A stretch of 64,000 bases of DNA from Marinovum sp048263515 (GTDB lineage: Bacteria; Pseudomonadota; Alphaproteobacteria; Rhodobacterales; Rhodobacteraceae), in the NCBI RefSeq assembly GCF_048263515.1, contig NZ_JBLXEC010000021.1:1-64000 (forward strand), in the 5' to 3' direction. The notes under the pieces are model-generated. The model had not been told where the DNA came from, made no database searches, and worked only from the letters and a program-made list of their open reading frames with translations. Position 1 is the first letter of the stretch, and each line of letters starts with the position of its first letter. Both the position numbers and the translations under genes were made by a program. Shown piece after piece: positions 25,165 to 33,164 of this stretch.

Positions 25165-28100
25165 ATGCCCGGTTTGTTGCGCCTGTTTGCCGCCTGGAGT
25201 GTGGCCCTGTTTCTGCTGGGCCTGTCGGCCACCGGTGCGTTTGCGCTGACCGCCGGTGATGTCTCCTTCACCTTCACCACCGGCAATGTCGCGTCAGGCA
25301 ACCAGAAGCTGATCGTCGACAGCAACAACTGCGATGTCGGCGAAGGTCCGCGGGCGGCCTATGTCGGCGGCATCGTGACCAACACCTCCCTGACCACGCT
25401 CTCCGACCTCAAGGCCGAGCTGACCGGGCTCGACACGCTGGCCGGTTTCGGCTTTGCCGGCGGGCAGGTGCCGCAGCAGACCATTGGCAGCCTGGCGCCG
25501 GGTGCCTCGGTGGCGGTCTACTGGTACATCACCTATCCCTGTACCACCGATCTGACCGATGCGATCAGCTTCGAATTCACCGACATCGGCCTCGGCGCCG
25601 TCACCTCTGCCGCCAATGTCACCACGATTTCGTCGATCTCGGCCAGTGCCGGCGGGCTGGTGATCGTCACCACGATCTCGGCCGGCAACGTCATCGGTAG
25701 CTCGGTGTTCTTCGACGTGCAGTACGAGTTCGGAAATGCCGCCCCGGATGACGAATACTTCCTTCAGCTCGCCGGCAACCAGAGCTTCGACGCTGCCTGT
25801 TTCCGCCTGAAATCGGTCGAGATCCTCACCTCTGACGTCAGCGCCATCCCGGTGGGCTCGATCGACCAGTTCTATTTCCAGGCCACCGGCCGGCAGGGCG
25901 GCAGCGGCCACGTGGTCGATGCGCGCTACGAACTGGTCTACATGTGCGCCGGCGCCTCGACCACGGCGCAGCCCTATTCGGCGCAGACCAGCGGCTCGAC
26001 CAACCTGAAGTACACCGGCAATTTCGACAGCCAGCCGCCGGTGACCTTTGTTCCGGGGGTGAACCCACTGACCGTCGAAAAGACCTCGTCGGCGCTGATC
26101 CTGCCGCCCGAAGGCGGGCTGACGACCTTTACCGTGACCTTCACCAATTCCTCGACCAGCGAAACGCTGCTGCGCCGGATCGAGGATACGCTGCCCGAGG
26201 GCATGGTCTTTGGCACCACCGATTTCACCAGCCAGGTGACCGAGAGCAATTCCTCGGCAGTGCCGGCCACCGGCTCGACCGGCACGGTGATCTGGGAGAG
26301 CCAGCCCGATGTCACCTGGGTGGTGCCGGCCAACGGCACCCTGAGCCTGCGCTACAACGTGGCTCTCGATGCCGGTGACAAGGTCTACAGCAACAGCGTC
26401 GTCGGCGTCGTCGGCAACGAGACCGTGGGCCCGGCGACGGCCTCGGTGGTGGTCGGCACGCCGACCGGCGCAACCGGCACCATCGTGTCGGACGCCACTG
26501 TCACCGCTGGGGATGCGATCACCGTGAGCGTCGAGGATGCCGACCTCGACGTCGACCCGCTGCTGGCCGATACGATCACCGTGCAGGCGGTCAATGACCG
26601 GACGGGCGAGTTCGAGACCGTGATCCTGACCGAGACCGGCCCCAGCACCGGCGTCTTCACCGGCACCCTGCCGACGCTCGATCAGGCTGCGGCGGACCTG
26701 TCGGACAACGGCGTCATGGCGGCCCAGGGCAGCGACACGGTGACCTTCACCTATCAGGACGTGCTCGACGGCAGCGGCGGCGCCGCCGCGCCCACCGCCA
26801 CGACGACGATCACCGCCCCCGCGCCGCTGACCGGTGTGACCGGCACGATCACCCAGGACGCAACGATTGCCGCAGGCGCGCCCCTGACCATCACCGTGAC
26901 CGACGCCGACCTCGACGCCGATCCGGCCGTGGCCGAGACCGTCGTCGTCACCACGCTGAACGAGGCCACCGGCGAGGTCGAGGCGGTGACCCTGACCGAG
27001 ACCGGCGTGAATACCGGCGTCTTCACCGCCAGCCTGACGACGCTCGAGGGCACGGGGCCAGGGACCGACAGCGATGGCACCATGGTCGTGACAGGCGGCG
27101 AACGCCTGACCACCACCTATCAGGATGCGCTGACCGACACCGGCGCCACCGCCGCGCCAACCGCCAGCACCAATGTCACGACCGACGCGAGCACCATTAC
27201 CGGCTCCATCAGCGCCTCCGCCGCCATCGCGCCCGGTACAGGGGTCGAAGTGACGGTGAGCGACGCCGACCTCGACACCGACCCGGCGCTGGCCGAGACA
27301 CTGACCGTCACCGTCGAGAACACGCGCACCGGCGAGTTGGAGACCCTGACCCTGACCGAGACCGGGCCCGCGACCGGTGTCTTCTCGGCCAAGCTGCCGA
27401 CGCTGGATGCCACCACCACCGGCCCGGATGACAACGGCACGCTCAATGTGCAGGCGGGTGACAGCCTCGTCTCGACCTACCTCGATGCCGCCGACGCCGG
27501 TGGCGCGCCGGCCACCGTCACCGCCACCACCAGCGTCAGCGCCGGCGGAGAGATCATCCTGCAGGGCCGGGTGATCCTCGACAACGGCGCCGGCGGAGGC
27601 ACCGCCCATGACGGGCTCTACAATGGTGGCGAGCCGAGGCTGGGCGGGCGCCGCGTCGATCTGCGCGCGGCGGACGGCAGCCTGATCGCCAGCACCGACA
27701 CGCTGCTCGACGGCTCTTATGCCTTCACTCTCGACAATAGCCTGGCCGGGACCGCGCTGACCCTGAGCCTGGTCGAGACCCTGGCGGACGAGCGGCATGT
27801 CTCGTCCAACCCCGGCCCGTTCAGCGATGCCGACCGGCAGGACGGTGCCCTGACCTTCACCCCCGAGGCCAGCACGAACTACGCCCTGCTGAACTTCGGG
27901 ATGGTACAGGTGCCGGTGCTGACCGCCGACCGGCAGGTCGCGGTGCAGAGCGGCGGTCGCATCGATATCGGCCACCGCTTCATCGCCACCTCCGACATGA
28001 GCGTGGCCTTTGCGCTCGCCAACCTGGTCGAGAGCACGCCCGGCATCGCCCAGGTGACGCTCTGGCGCGATCTGGGCTGCGATTTCACCCTGTCGCCCGA

Positions 28101-28752
28101 GGACAGCGCGCTCGATGCGCCGGTGGCTGCGCAGGCGGGAGAGGTGATTTGCGTTCTCGCCGCGGTGCAGACCTCGACCTCCACGCCGGCGGGCTCTTCG
28201 GTCAGCTTCGATCTGACGGCCCTGGCCACGTTCACCGGCACCCCGGTGACGTCAGAGCTTGCCAATACCGACGACGTGACGATCGACGGCGCCAATGCGC
28301 TGGAGCTCGACAAGCAGGTCTGCAACCTCACCCAGGGGCCCTGCGACCTCTCTGTCGGTACCGGGTTCTCGACGCAGAACACCGGCGGGGCGGGGGATGT
28401 ACTGATCTACCGGATCGGCTTTCGGAACTCCGGCTCGGCGCCGATCTCGGCGATTTCGGTGGGCGACACCACGCCGGCCTACACCAGCCTCACGGCCACG
28501 GCGCCCGGGGTCGTGACCTCGCCCGGCGCCTTTCCCTGCACCTTCGCCACGAGCCCGGCGCCGGGCGGCTATCAGGGCGGGTTGGAGTGGCGCTGCAGCG
28601 GGACGCTTTTGCCAGAGGAGACAGGGGCGGTGAGGCCCGTTCAGAGCTCGAGCCGGCGCAGCCGCAGGGCGTTGGCGATCACCGAGACTGACGACAGCGA
28701 CATCGCCGCAGCGGCGATCATCGGCGAGAGCAGCACGCCGAAGACCGGGTAG
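25165..28752 (+). CDS. Large secreted surface protein with DUF11-like domains and tandem repeats, apparently 3'-truncated
   Basis: About 1,195 residues from ATG 25165, where AGAGG precedes a clear signal peptide (MPGLLRLFAAWSVALFLLGL, cleavage near GAFALTAG). Domains in order: an N-terminal beta-rich part (to about 295); a DUF11-like domain (about 300-430) starting NPLTVEKTSS; three tandem repeats of about 118 residues (about 435-790), each with a D-A-D-L-D-x-D-P acidic motif; an SdrD-B-like domain (LQGRVILDNG, about 800-875); and a second DUF11-like domain that stops after TLLPEETGAV. The last 37 residues are out of character and lie antisense to the end of copA. No sorting signal is present. 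Probably a cell-surface or matrix protein whose 3' end was lost. Confidence 0.7.
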   Translation: MPGLLRLFAAWSVALFLLGLSATGAFALTAGDVSFTFTTGNVASGNQKLIVDSNNCDVGEGPRAAYVGGIVTNTSLTTLSDLKAELTGLDTLAGFGFAGGQVPQQTIGSLAPGASVAVYWYITYPCTTDLTDAISFEFTDIGLGAVTSAANVTTISSISASAGGLVIVTTISAGNVIGSSVFFDVQYEFGNAAPDDEYFLQLAGNQSFDAACFRLKSVEILTSDVSAIPVGSIDQFYFQATGRQGGSGHVVDARYELVYMCAGASTTAQPYSAQTSGSTNLKYTGNFDSQPPVTFVPGVNPLTVEKTSSALILPPEGGLTTFTVTFTNSSTSETLLRRIEDTLPEGMVFGTTDFTSQVTESNSSAVPATGSTGTVIWESQPDVTWVVPANGTLSLRYNVALDAGDKVYSNSVVGVVGNETVGPATASVVVGTPTGATGTIVSDATVTAGDAITVSVEDADLDVDPLLADTITVQAVNDRTGEFETVILTETGPSTGVFTGTLPTLDQAAADLSDNGVMAAQGSDTVTFTYQDVLDGSGGAAAPTATTTITAPAPLTGVTGTITQDATIAAGAPLTITVTDADLDADPAVAETVVVTTLNEATGEVEAVTLTETGVNTGVFTASLTTLEGTGPGTDSDGTMVVTGGERLTTTYQDALTDTGATAAPTASTNVTTDASTITGSISASAAIAPGTGVEVTVSDADLDTDPALAETLTVTVENTRTGELETLTLTETGPATGVFSAKLPTLDATTTGPDDNGTLNVQAGDSLVSTYLDAADAGGAPATVTATTSVSAGGEIILQGRVILDNGAGGGTAHDGLYNGGEPRLGGRRVDLRAADGSLIASTDTLLDGSYAFTLDNSLAGTALTLSLVETLADERHVSSNPGPFSDADRQDGALTFTPEASTNYALLNFGMVQVPVLTADRQVAVQSGGRIDIGHRFIATSDMSVAFALANLVESTPGIAQVTLWRDLGCDFTLSPEDSALDAPVAAQAGEVICVLAAVQTSTSTPAGSSVSFDLTALATFTGTPVTSELANTDDVTIDGANALELDKQVCNLTQGPCDLSVGTGFSTQNTGGAGDVLIYRIGFRNSGSAPISAISVGDTTPAYTSLTATAPGVVTSPGAFPCTFATSPAPGGYQGGLEWRCSGTLLPEETGAVRPVQSSSRRSRRALAITETDDSDIAAAAIIGESSTPKTG
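26470..27540 (+). repeat. Three tandem ~350-bp repeats inside the surface-protein gene
   Basis: Units at about 26470-26820, 26830-27180 and 27190-27540. Each encodes G-T-I/S..DA..A-G-..-V-x-D-A-D-L-D-x-D-P, then T-x-T-G-E-x-E-T-V-x-L-T-E-T-G-x-x-T-G-V-F and a D-N-G/S-D-G turn. They are diverged but clearly the same domain. The acidic D-L-D motif suggests a calcium-binding loop; that is inference. Confidence 0.85.
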
Positions 28753-31013
28753 AGCACGCCCGCCGCCACCGGCACGCCGGCGGCATTGTAGACGAAGGCG
28801 AAGAACAGGTTCTGCTTGATGTTGCGCAGTGTTGCCTTGGCCAGCTTGCGGGCGCGGACGATGCCGGTGAGGTCGCCACCCAGAAGCGTCAGCCCGGCGC
28901 TTTCCACCGCCACATCGGCGCCGGTGCCCATGGCGATGCCCACATCCGCCGCCGCCAGCGCCGGTGCGTCGTTGACCCCGTCGCCGGCCATGGCGATGGA
29001 ATGGCCCTGCGCGCGCAGCTCGTCAATCAGCGCCTTCTTGTCGGCCGGCAGCACCCCGGCGCGGACCTCGTCAATGCCGAGCCGCTTGGCCACCGCTTCC
29101 GCCGTCCGCTGGTTGTCTCCGGTGGCCATGATCACCCGCAGACCCTGGTCATGCAGCGCGCGGATCGCGGCGGCGGTGGTGGCCTTGATCGGGTCGGCCA
29201 CGGCGACCAGCCCGGCCAGCGCGCCATCGACCGCGATGAACATGGCCGTCTTGCCGTCGCCGCGCAGGGCGTCGGCCTTGGCCTCTGCCGCAGTGGTCTC
29301 GACCCCGACCTCGGCCATCATCGCCGCATTGCCGAGCGCGACGTGGCGGCCGTTGACCCGGCCCTGAACGCCCTTGCCGGTGACCGCTTCGAAGTCCTGT
29401 GCCTTGTCCAACGTCACCCCGCGCGCCGTGGCGCCCGCGACGATGGCCTCGGCCAGCGGGTGTTCCGAGCCACTTTCGAGGGCAGCGGCCAAGGCCAGAA
29501 CTTCGTCTTCTGAGCCGCTGAAGGCCACCACGTCGGTCAGCTTCGGCTTGCCTTCGGTCAGCGTGCCGGTCTTGTCGACCACCAGCGTATCGACGCGGGC
29601 CATGCGTTCCAGCGCCTCGGCGTCCTTGATCAAGACGCCCGCCTGCGCGCCGCGCCCCGCCGCCGTGGTGATCGAGATCGGCGTAGCGAGGCCAAGCGCA
29701 CAGGGACAGGCGATGATCAGCACCGAGACAGCCGAGGCCACGGCAAAGACCAGCGCCGGATCAGGCGCGAGGAAGAGCCACGACAGGAAGGCCGCGATCG
29801 CGATGAGCACCACGGTTGGCACGAAGATCGACGACACCTTGTCGGCCAGGCCTTGAATGGGCGCCCGAGACCGCCGCGCCCCCGCCACCATGTCGACGAT
29901 CTGCGACAGCACGGTGTCGGCGCCGACCTGAGTTGCGCGGATTGCCAGCGTGCCGTTCTTGTTCAGCGTACCGCCGGTCACCCGGTCGCCTTCGGTCTTT
30001 TCGACCGGAACCGGTTCGCCCGTCAGCATCGACTCGTCCACCGAGGAACGGCCCTCGACCACCTCGCCATCCACCGGCACCGCGTCGCCCGGACGGACGC
30101 GCAGCAAGTCGCCGGTGACGATGTTCTCCAGCGGTGCGTCATATTCCGTGCCATCCGGCAGAATGCGCCGCGCGGTCTTGGGCGCGAGGTCCATCAGCGC
30201 GCGGATCGCATCCCCCGTCCGTTCACGGGCGCGCAATTCCAGCACCTGGCCCAGGAAGATCAGGGTCACGATCACCACCGCCGCCTCGTAATAGGTGCCG
30301 ACGGTGCCATGCGCCATGCGGTAGGCTTCGGGGAAGACGCCGGGCAGGAAGGTCGCGACCAGCGAATAGAGATAGGCCGCGCCGACACCGAGTGAGATCA
30401 GCGTCCACATGTTGGGCGAGCGGTTGACGACGCTCTCCCAGCCGCGCTTGAAGAAGGGCTGCGCCGCCCAGAGCACGATCGGCGTGGCCAACAGGAACTC
30501 GAGGTAGATGGCGGTCTGATGCCCGACCCAGTCGCGCACCGGCAAGGCCACCATCTCGCCCATGGTGAGGATCACCAACGGCACGGCGGCCACGGCGCTG
30601 ACCCAGAGACGGCGGGTGAAATCGGCCAGCTCTTCGCTGGGTTCATCCGTCGGTACCATCGGCTCCAGCGCCATGCCGCAGATCGGGCAGGCGCCGGGTT
30701 CGTCACGCACGATCTCGGGGTGCATCGGGCAGGTCCATTCGGTGCCCGCCGCGGTGCGCTGGCCGGCCTTGTCAGAGGCGCCAGAGACGTAGAAATGCGG
30801 ATCGGCCCTGAACTTTTCCTGACAGTTGTCGGAGCAGAAGTAGAAGGTCTCGCCGCCATGCTCCTCGATCCGCGTGGCGTCGGAGATCCGGACGGACATG
30901 CCGCAGACCGGATCGGTCGCCATGCCGGGCATGTTGGTGGCACCATTGGCGGGGCCATGGGCATGGGCCGCATGGGCGTGATGGTGTTGGTGATGATGTG
31001 TATGGTCGGACAT
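28641..31013 (-). CDS. copA: Copper-translocating P1B-type ATPase
   Basis: A 790-residue heavy-metal P-type ATPase from ATG 31013. The N-terminus is a His-rich tail (over ten histidines in the first 20 residues), followed by a YHS domain (TDPVCGMSV) and a zinc-ribbon-like metal site with CPMHPEI and CPICGM, instead of the usual GMxCxxC domains. Core motifs are intact: TGEP (actuator), CPC in IIACPCALGLATP (transmembrane metal site), DKTGTLT (phosphorylated Asp), HP in SEHPLAEAI and GDGVNDAPAL. It pumps Cu(I), or possibly another soft metal, out of the cytoplasm. It is divergent from cueR; its 3' end abuts the broken surface-protein gene. Confidence 0.93.
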   Translation of the reverse strand: MSDHTHHHQHHHAHAAHAHGPANGATNMPGMATDPVCGMSVRISDATRIEEHGGETFYFCSDNCQEKFRADPHFYVSGASDKAGQRTAAGTEWTCPMHPEIVRDEPGACPICGMALEPMVPTDEPSEELADFTRRLWVSAVAAVPLVILTMGEMVALPVRDWVGHQTAIYLEFLLATPIVLWAAQPFFKRGWESVVNRSPNMWTLISLGVGAAYLYSLVATFLPGVFPEAYRMAHGTVGTYYEAAVVIVTLIFLGQVLELRARERTGDAIRALMDLAPKTARRILPDGTEYDAPLENIVTGDLLRVRPGDAVPVDGEVVEGRSSVDESMLTGEPVPVEKTEGDRVTGGTLNKNGTLAIRATQVGADTVLSQIVDMVAGARRSRAPIQGLADKVSSIFVPTVVLIAIAAFLSWLFLAPDPALVFAVASAVSVLIIACPCALGLATPISITTAAGRGAQAGVLIKDAEALERMARVDTLVVDKTGTLTEGKPKLTDVVAFSGSEDEVLALAAALESGSEHPLAEAIVAGATARGVTLDKAQDFEAVTGKGVQGRVNGRHVALGNAAMMAEVGVETTAAEAKADALRGDGKTAMFIAVDGALAGLVAVADPIKATTAAAIRALHDQGLRVIMATGDNQRTAEAVAKRLGIDEVRAGVLPADKKALIDELRAQGHSIAMAGDGVNDAPALAAADVGIAMGTGADVAVESAGLTLLGGDLTGIVRARKLAKATLRNIKQNLFFAFVYNAAGVPVAAGVLYPVFGVLLSPMIAAAAMSLSSVSVIANALRLRRLEL

Positions 31014-31041
31014 TGCAGCCTCCTGCGCAAAAGTCCTCTTC

Positions 31042-31072
31042 AATCTGGACCTTCCCAGCGTGGGAGGGTCAA
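31042..31072 (-). promoter_or_regulatory. MerR/CueR-type copA promoter and operator
   Basis: The dyad ACCTTCCC-AGCGT-GGGAGGGT at 31049-31069 matches CueR/MerR-type operators. On the minus strand it sits between TTGACC (31072-31067) and CAGATT (31047-31042) with a 19-base spacer, the over-long spacing that MerR-family activators correct by DNA distortion. It drives copA. Confidence 0.75.
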
Positions 31073-31196
31073 GGGGGTTGTTCGGTGCCTTTTCGCGACG
31101 GCCTTCAACATCTCGTGCGGGCCTCACGAGACGCTTGACCAGCGCCTTGCGCAGGCGCGTAGTGATCTCATGCGGGGCGCTTTCGAGGAGGCGGTC

Positions 31197-31643
31197 ATGA
31201 ACATCGGCGAGGCAGCAAAACGAACAGGCATCTCGATCAAGATGCTGCGCTATTACGAAGAGATCGGCCTGCTGCGGCCCGCATTGCGCACCTCGTCGGG
31301 CTACCGCGTCTATCAGGAGCACGACGTCGCGACCCTGCGCTTTGTCCGCCGCGCGCGTGATCTGGGCTTTCAGGTCCGGGAGATTGCGACGCTGCTGGGG
31401 CTCTGGCACGATCAGGCGCGGTCCAGCGCCGAGGTCAAGGCGGTGGCGCTGGCCCATGTGGCCGAGCTGGAAGAGCGCCGCCGGACCCTTGACGAGATGA
31501 TCGAGACGCTGCGCCACCTGGCCGAGACCTGCAACGGCGACACCCGGCCTGACTGCCCCATCCTCGGGGCGCTGGAAACCGGCGCGGGGACAGCGCCGGT
31601 GCCGCAGTCCCCGCCCCGGCCGGGATTTGCCGCCGCGCTCTGA
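31197..31643 (+). CDS. cueR: MerR-family copper-responsive regulator (CueR/HmrR type)
   Basis: A 148-residue regulator starting at ATG 31197 after GAGGAG. The N-terminal MerR helix-turn-helix MNIGEAAKRTGISIKMLRYY and the wing GLLRPALRTSSGYRVY are followed by a long dimerisation helix. The C-terminal metal loop is C-x7-C (CNGDTRPDC), the arrangement used by Cu(I)/Ag(I)-sensing members. It is divergent from copA and should activate it when copper is high. Confidence 0.92.
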   Translation: MNIGEAAKRTGISIKMLRYYEEIGLLRPALRTSSGYRVYQEHDVATLRFVRRARDLGFQVREIATLLGLWHDQARSSAEVKAVALAHVAELEERRRTLDEMIETLRHLAETCNGDTRPDCPILGALETGAGTAPVPQSPPRPGFAAAL

Positions 31644-31662
31644 CGGCGGGTCCCTCGCGCGG

Positions 31663-32049
31663 TCAGACCTTGTCGACCACCTCGGCCAGCATGTCGCGCA
31701 CCTGGCCCGCTACATCCTGCAAATTGCCGTTATCGATCGCCGCCATCGAGGCCTGCGGATCGATCGCCGAGACCTCGATCCCGCCATCGACCTCGCGCAG
31801 GATCACGTTGCAGGGCAGCATCGCGCCGACCCGCGGCTCCATCTCCAGCGCCTCCCAGGCCATGCCGGGATTGCAGGCGCCGAGGATCCTGTAGCCGCCC
31901 ATCTCCTTGTCGAGTTTCTTCTTCATCGTCGCCTTGACGTCGATCTCGGTCAGCACGCCGAACCCGGCATCGGACAGTGCCTTGCGGGTGCGGGCATCGA
32001 CCTCGTCGAGGCTGGCGTTCTCGATCATGCGGTTGATCGTGTAGCTCAT
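31663..32049 (-). CDS. DUF302 family protein
   Basis: A 128-residue cytoplasmic protein of the DUF302 family, with the conserved ALSDAGFGVLTEIDVKATMK start and ILGACNPGMAWEALEMEP, followed by MLPCNVILRE, which supplies two conserved cysteines. The function is not established. Members are common beside copper and other metal-resistance genes. The gene is convergent with cueR and followed upstream by a tiny membrane-protein gene. AAGGACG precedes the ATG. Confidence 0.88.
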   Translation of the reverse strand: MSYTINRMIENASLDEVDARTRKALSDAGFGVLTEIDVKATMKKKLDKEMGGYRILGACNPGMAWEALEMEPRVGAMLPCNVILREVDGGIEVSAIDPQASMAAIDNGNLQDVAGQVRDMLAEVVDKV

Positions 32050-32062
32050 GTCAGGCGTCCTT

Positions 32063-32167
32063 TCAGTTTCGCAAGTATTTCAGCAGGGCCACAATCGCGA
32101 GGACCACGAGGACCAAAATCAGGATCATCCAGACCCCGCCCAATCCCATGCCAAATCCATCCATCAT
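32063..32167 (-). CDS. 34-residue single-pass membrane peptide
   Basis: Starts at ATG 32167 (MMDGFGMG) with AGGAGACCAGGA upstream. It consists of a short Gly/Met-rich head, one hydrophobic helix (about residues 12-29) and the basic end KYLRN. It lies 13 bases before the DUF302 start on the same strand, so the two are probably co-transcribed. The methionine-rich head near a copper pump hints at metal handling, but there is no direct evidence. It resembles small proteins with a short C-terminal basic tail found next to copA. Confidence 0.65.
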   Translation of the reverse strand: MMDGFGMGLGGVWMILILVLVVLAIVALLKYLRN

Positions 32168-32358
32168 GTCCTGGTCTCCTTTCAGCCCAACGGGGCGGAC
32201 CCGGTTTCGTTCCGCGCCCTGCCACAGGGATAGCCGGGTTTCGGCCGGCCGGTCATGATCGAGATCAATCGGCTGCCATGCGGCGCATCGCTTTCCTCGG
32301 TCCACCCGGGCCGGTATGACGGGGGCAGGGGCGCAATGCCCGATACAGGAGACCTGAC

Positions 32359-32748
32359 ATGAGCCGTTTCGACGAAGACCTGTTTCTCAAGGGGCTGGAG
32401 CAACGCAAGGCGACGCTGGGCGCGGCCTATGTCGAGAAGAACCTCGGCGCGGCCGACGAGTTCACCCGGCCGTTTCAGGAGGCGATGACCGCCTGGTGCT
32501 GGGGCTTCGGCTGGGGCGACGACGTGATCGACCCCAAGACCCGCTCGATGATGAACCTGTCGATGATCGGCGCGCTGGGCAAGATGTCCGAATGGGAAAT
32601 CCACTGCCGCGGCGCGCTCAACAACGGCGTCAGCCCCGAGGAGATCCGCGCCATCATCCATGTGGTGGGCATCTACTGCGGCGTGCCGCAGGCGCTGGAA
32701 TGCTTCCGGGTGGCGCGCCGGGTGCTGGAAGAGAATGACCTGCTCTGA
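32359..32748 (+). CDS. Carboxymuconolactone decarboxylase (AhpD-like) family protein
   Basis: A 129-residue all-helical protein. FQEAMTAWCWGFGWGDDVIDPKTRSMMNLSMI and ELEIH-like EWEIHCRGALNNGVSPEEI, then IIHVVGIYCGVPQALE, match the carboxymuconolactone decarboxylase side of the family. The AhpD C-x-x-C redox motif is absent, so peroxidase-type activity is unlikely. AGGAG precedes the ATG. No protocatechuate-pathway genes are nearby, so the substrate is uncertain. Confidence 0.88.
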   Translation: MSRFDEDLFLKGLEQRKATLGAAYVEKNLGAADEFTRPFQEAMTAWCWGFGWGDDVIDPKTRSMMNLSMIGALGKMSEWEIHCRGALNNGVSPEEIRAIIHVVGIYCGVPQALECFRVARRVLEENDLL

Positions 32749-33164
32749 GGTGGTGCCCTCGGGTGGGACATGCGCTGCACTGAAAACAGTAGCCCGGCCT
32801 GATGTCAGACCTCGCGCGGGGCCGGGTTTCGCGGCGCGCAGGACGCGCGACCTGTGTCCAGCGCGTCACAAAGCGCTTTGAAATTGCGGTGAGATAACGC
32901 TGGCGCCTGACGCGCCGACGTTTCACGTCAGGCCGGTCGAAATGGCGGAAATGCTCGAAATTGCTTGCGAATTTCATTTCGCGCACCGCGAGCTGCATAT
33001 TCATCCACAGCAACTCTGACGCGGAAGTCCTTGGATTCCTGCGGGGATTCTAAAAGGTCTATCTAAAAAAGTCTTTTTAGGGGCAGGGCGATGGGGTAGC
33101 ACTTGCTGCAATGAAATGACGTGACCCGAAAAATGAGGTCGCGCGCAGTAGAGCGGTGTTATAA
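32749..33164 (+). promoter_or_regulatory. Long leader upstream of the giant adhesin gene
   Basis: About 416 bases without a gene. It holds a perfect 12-bp palindrome CAAAGCGCTTTG at 32869-32880, identical to the core of the LacI-type operator before the amylosucrase gene. It also holds an AT-rich 7-bp inverted repeat CTAAAAA-AGTC-TTTTTAG at 33063-33080. No convincing -35/-10 pair was found, and the ribosome site before the adhesin ATG (33165) is weak. The AT-richness of 32990-33165 suggests a regulatory region. Confidence 0.4.

Noticed and set aside
25294..27975. 893-codon open frame on the minus strand
   Set aside because: It is the antisense of the repeat-rich surface-protein gene. Long antisense frames are common in GC-rich repeats; no start signal or family pattern is visible.
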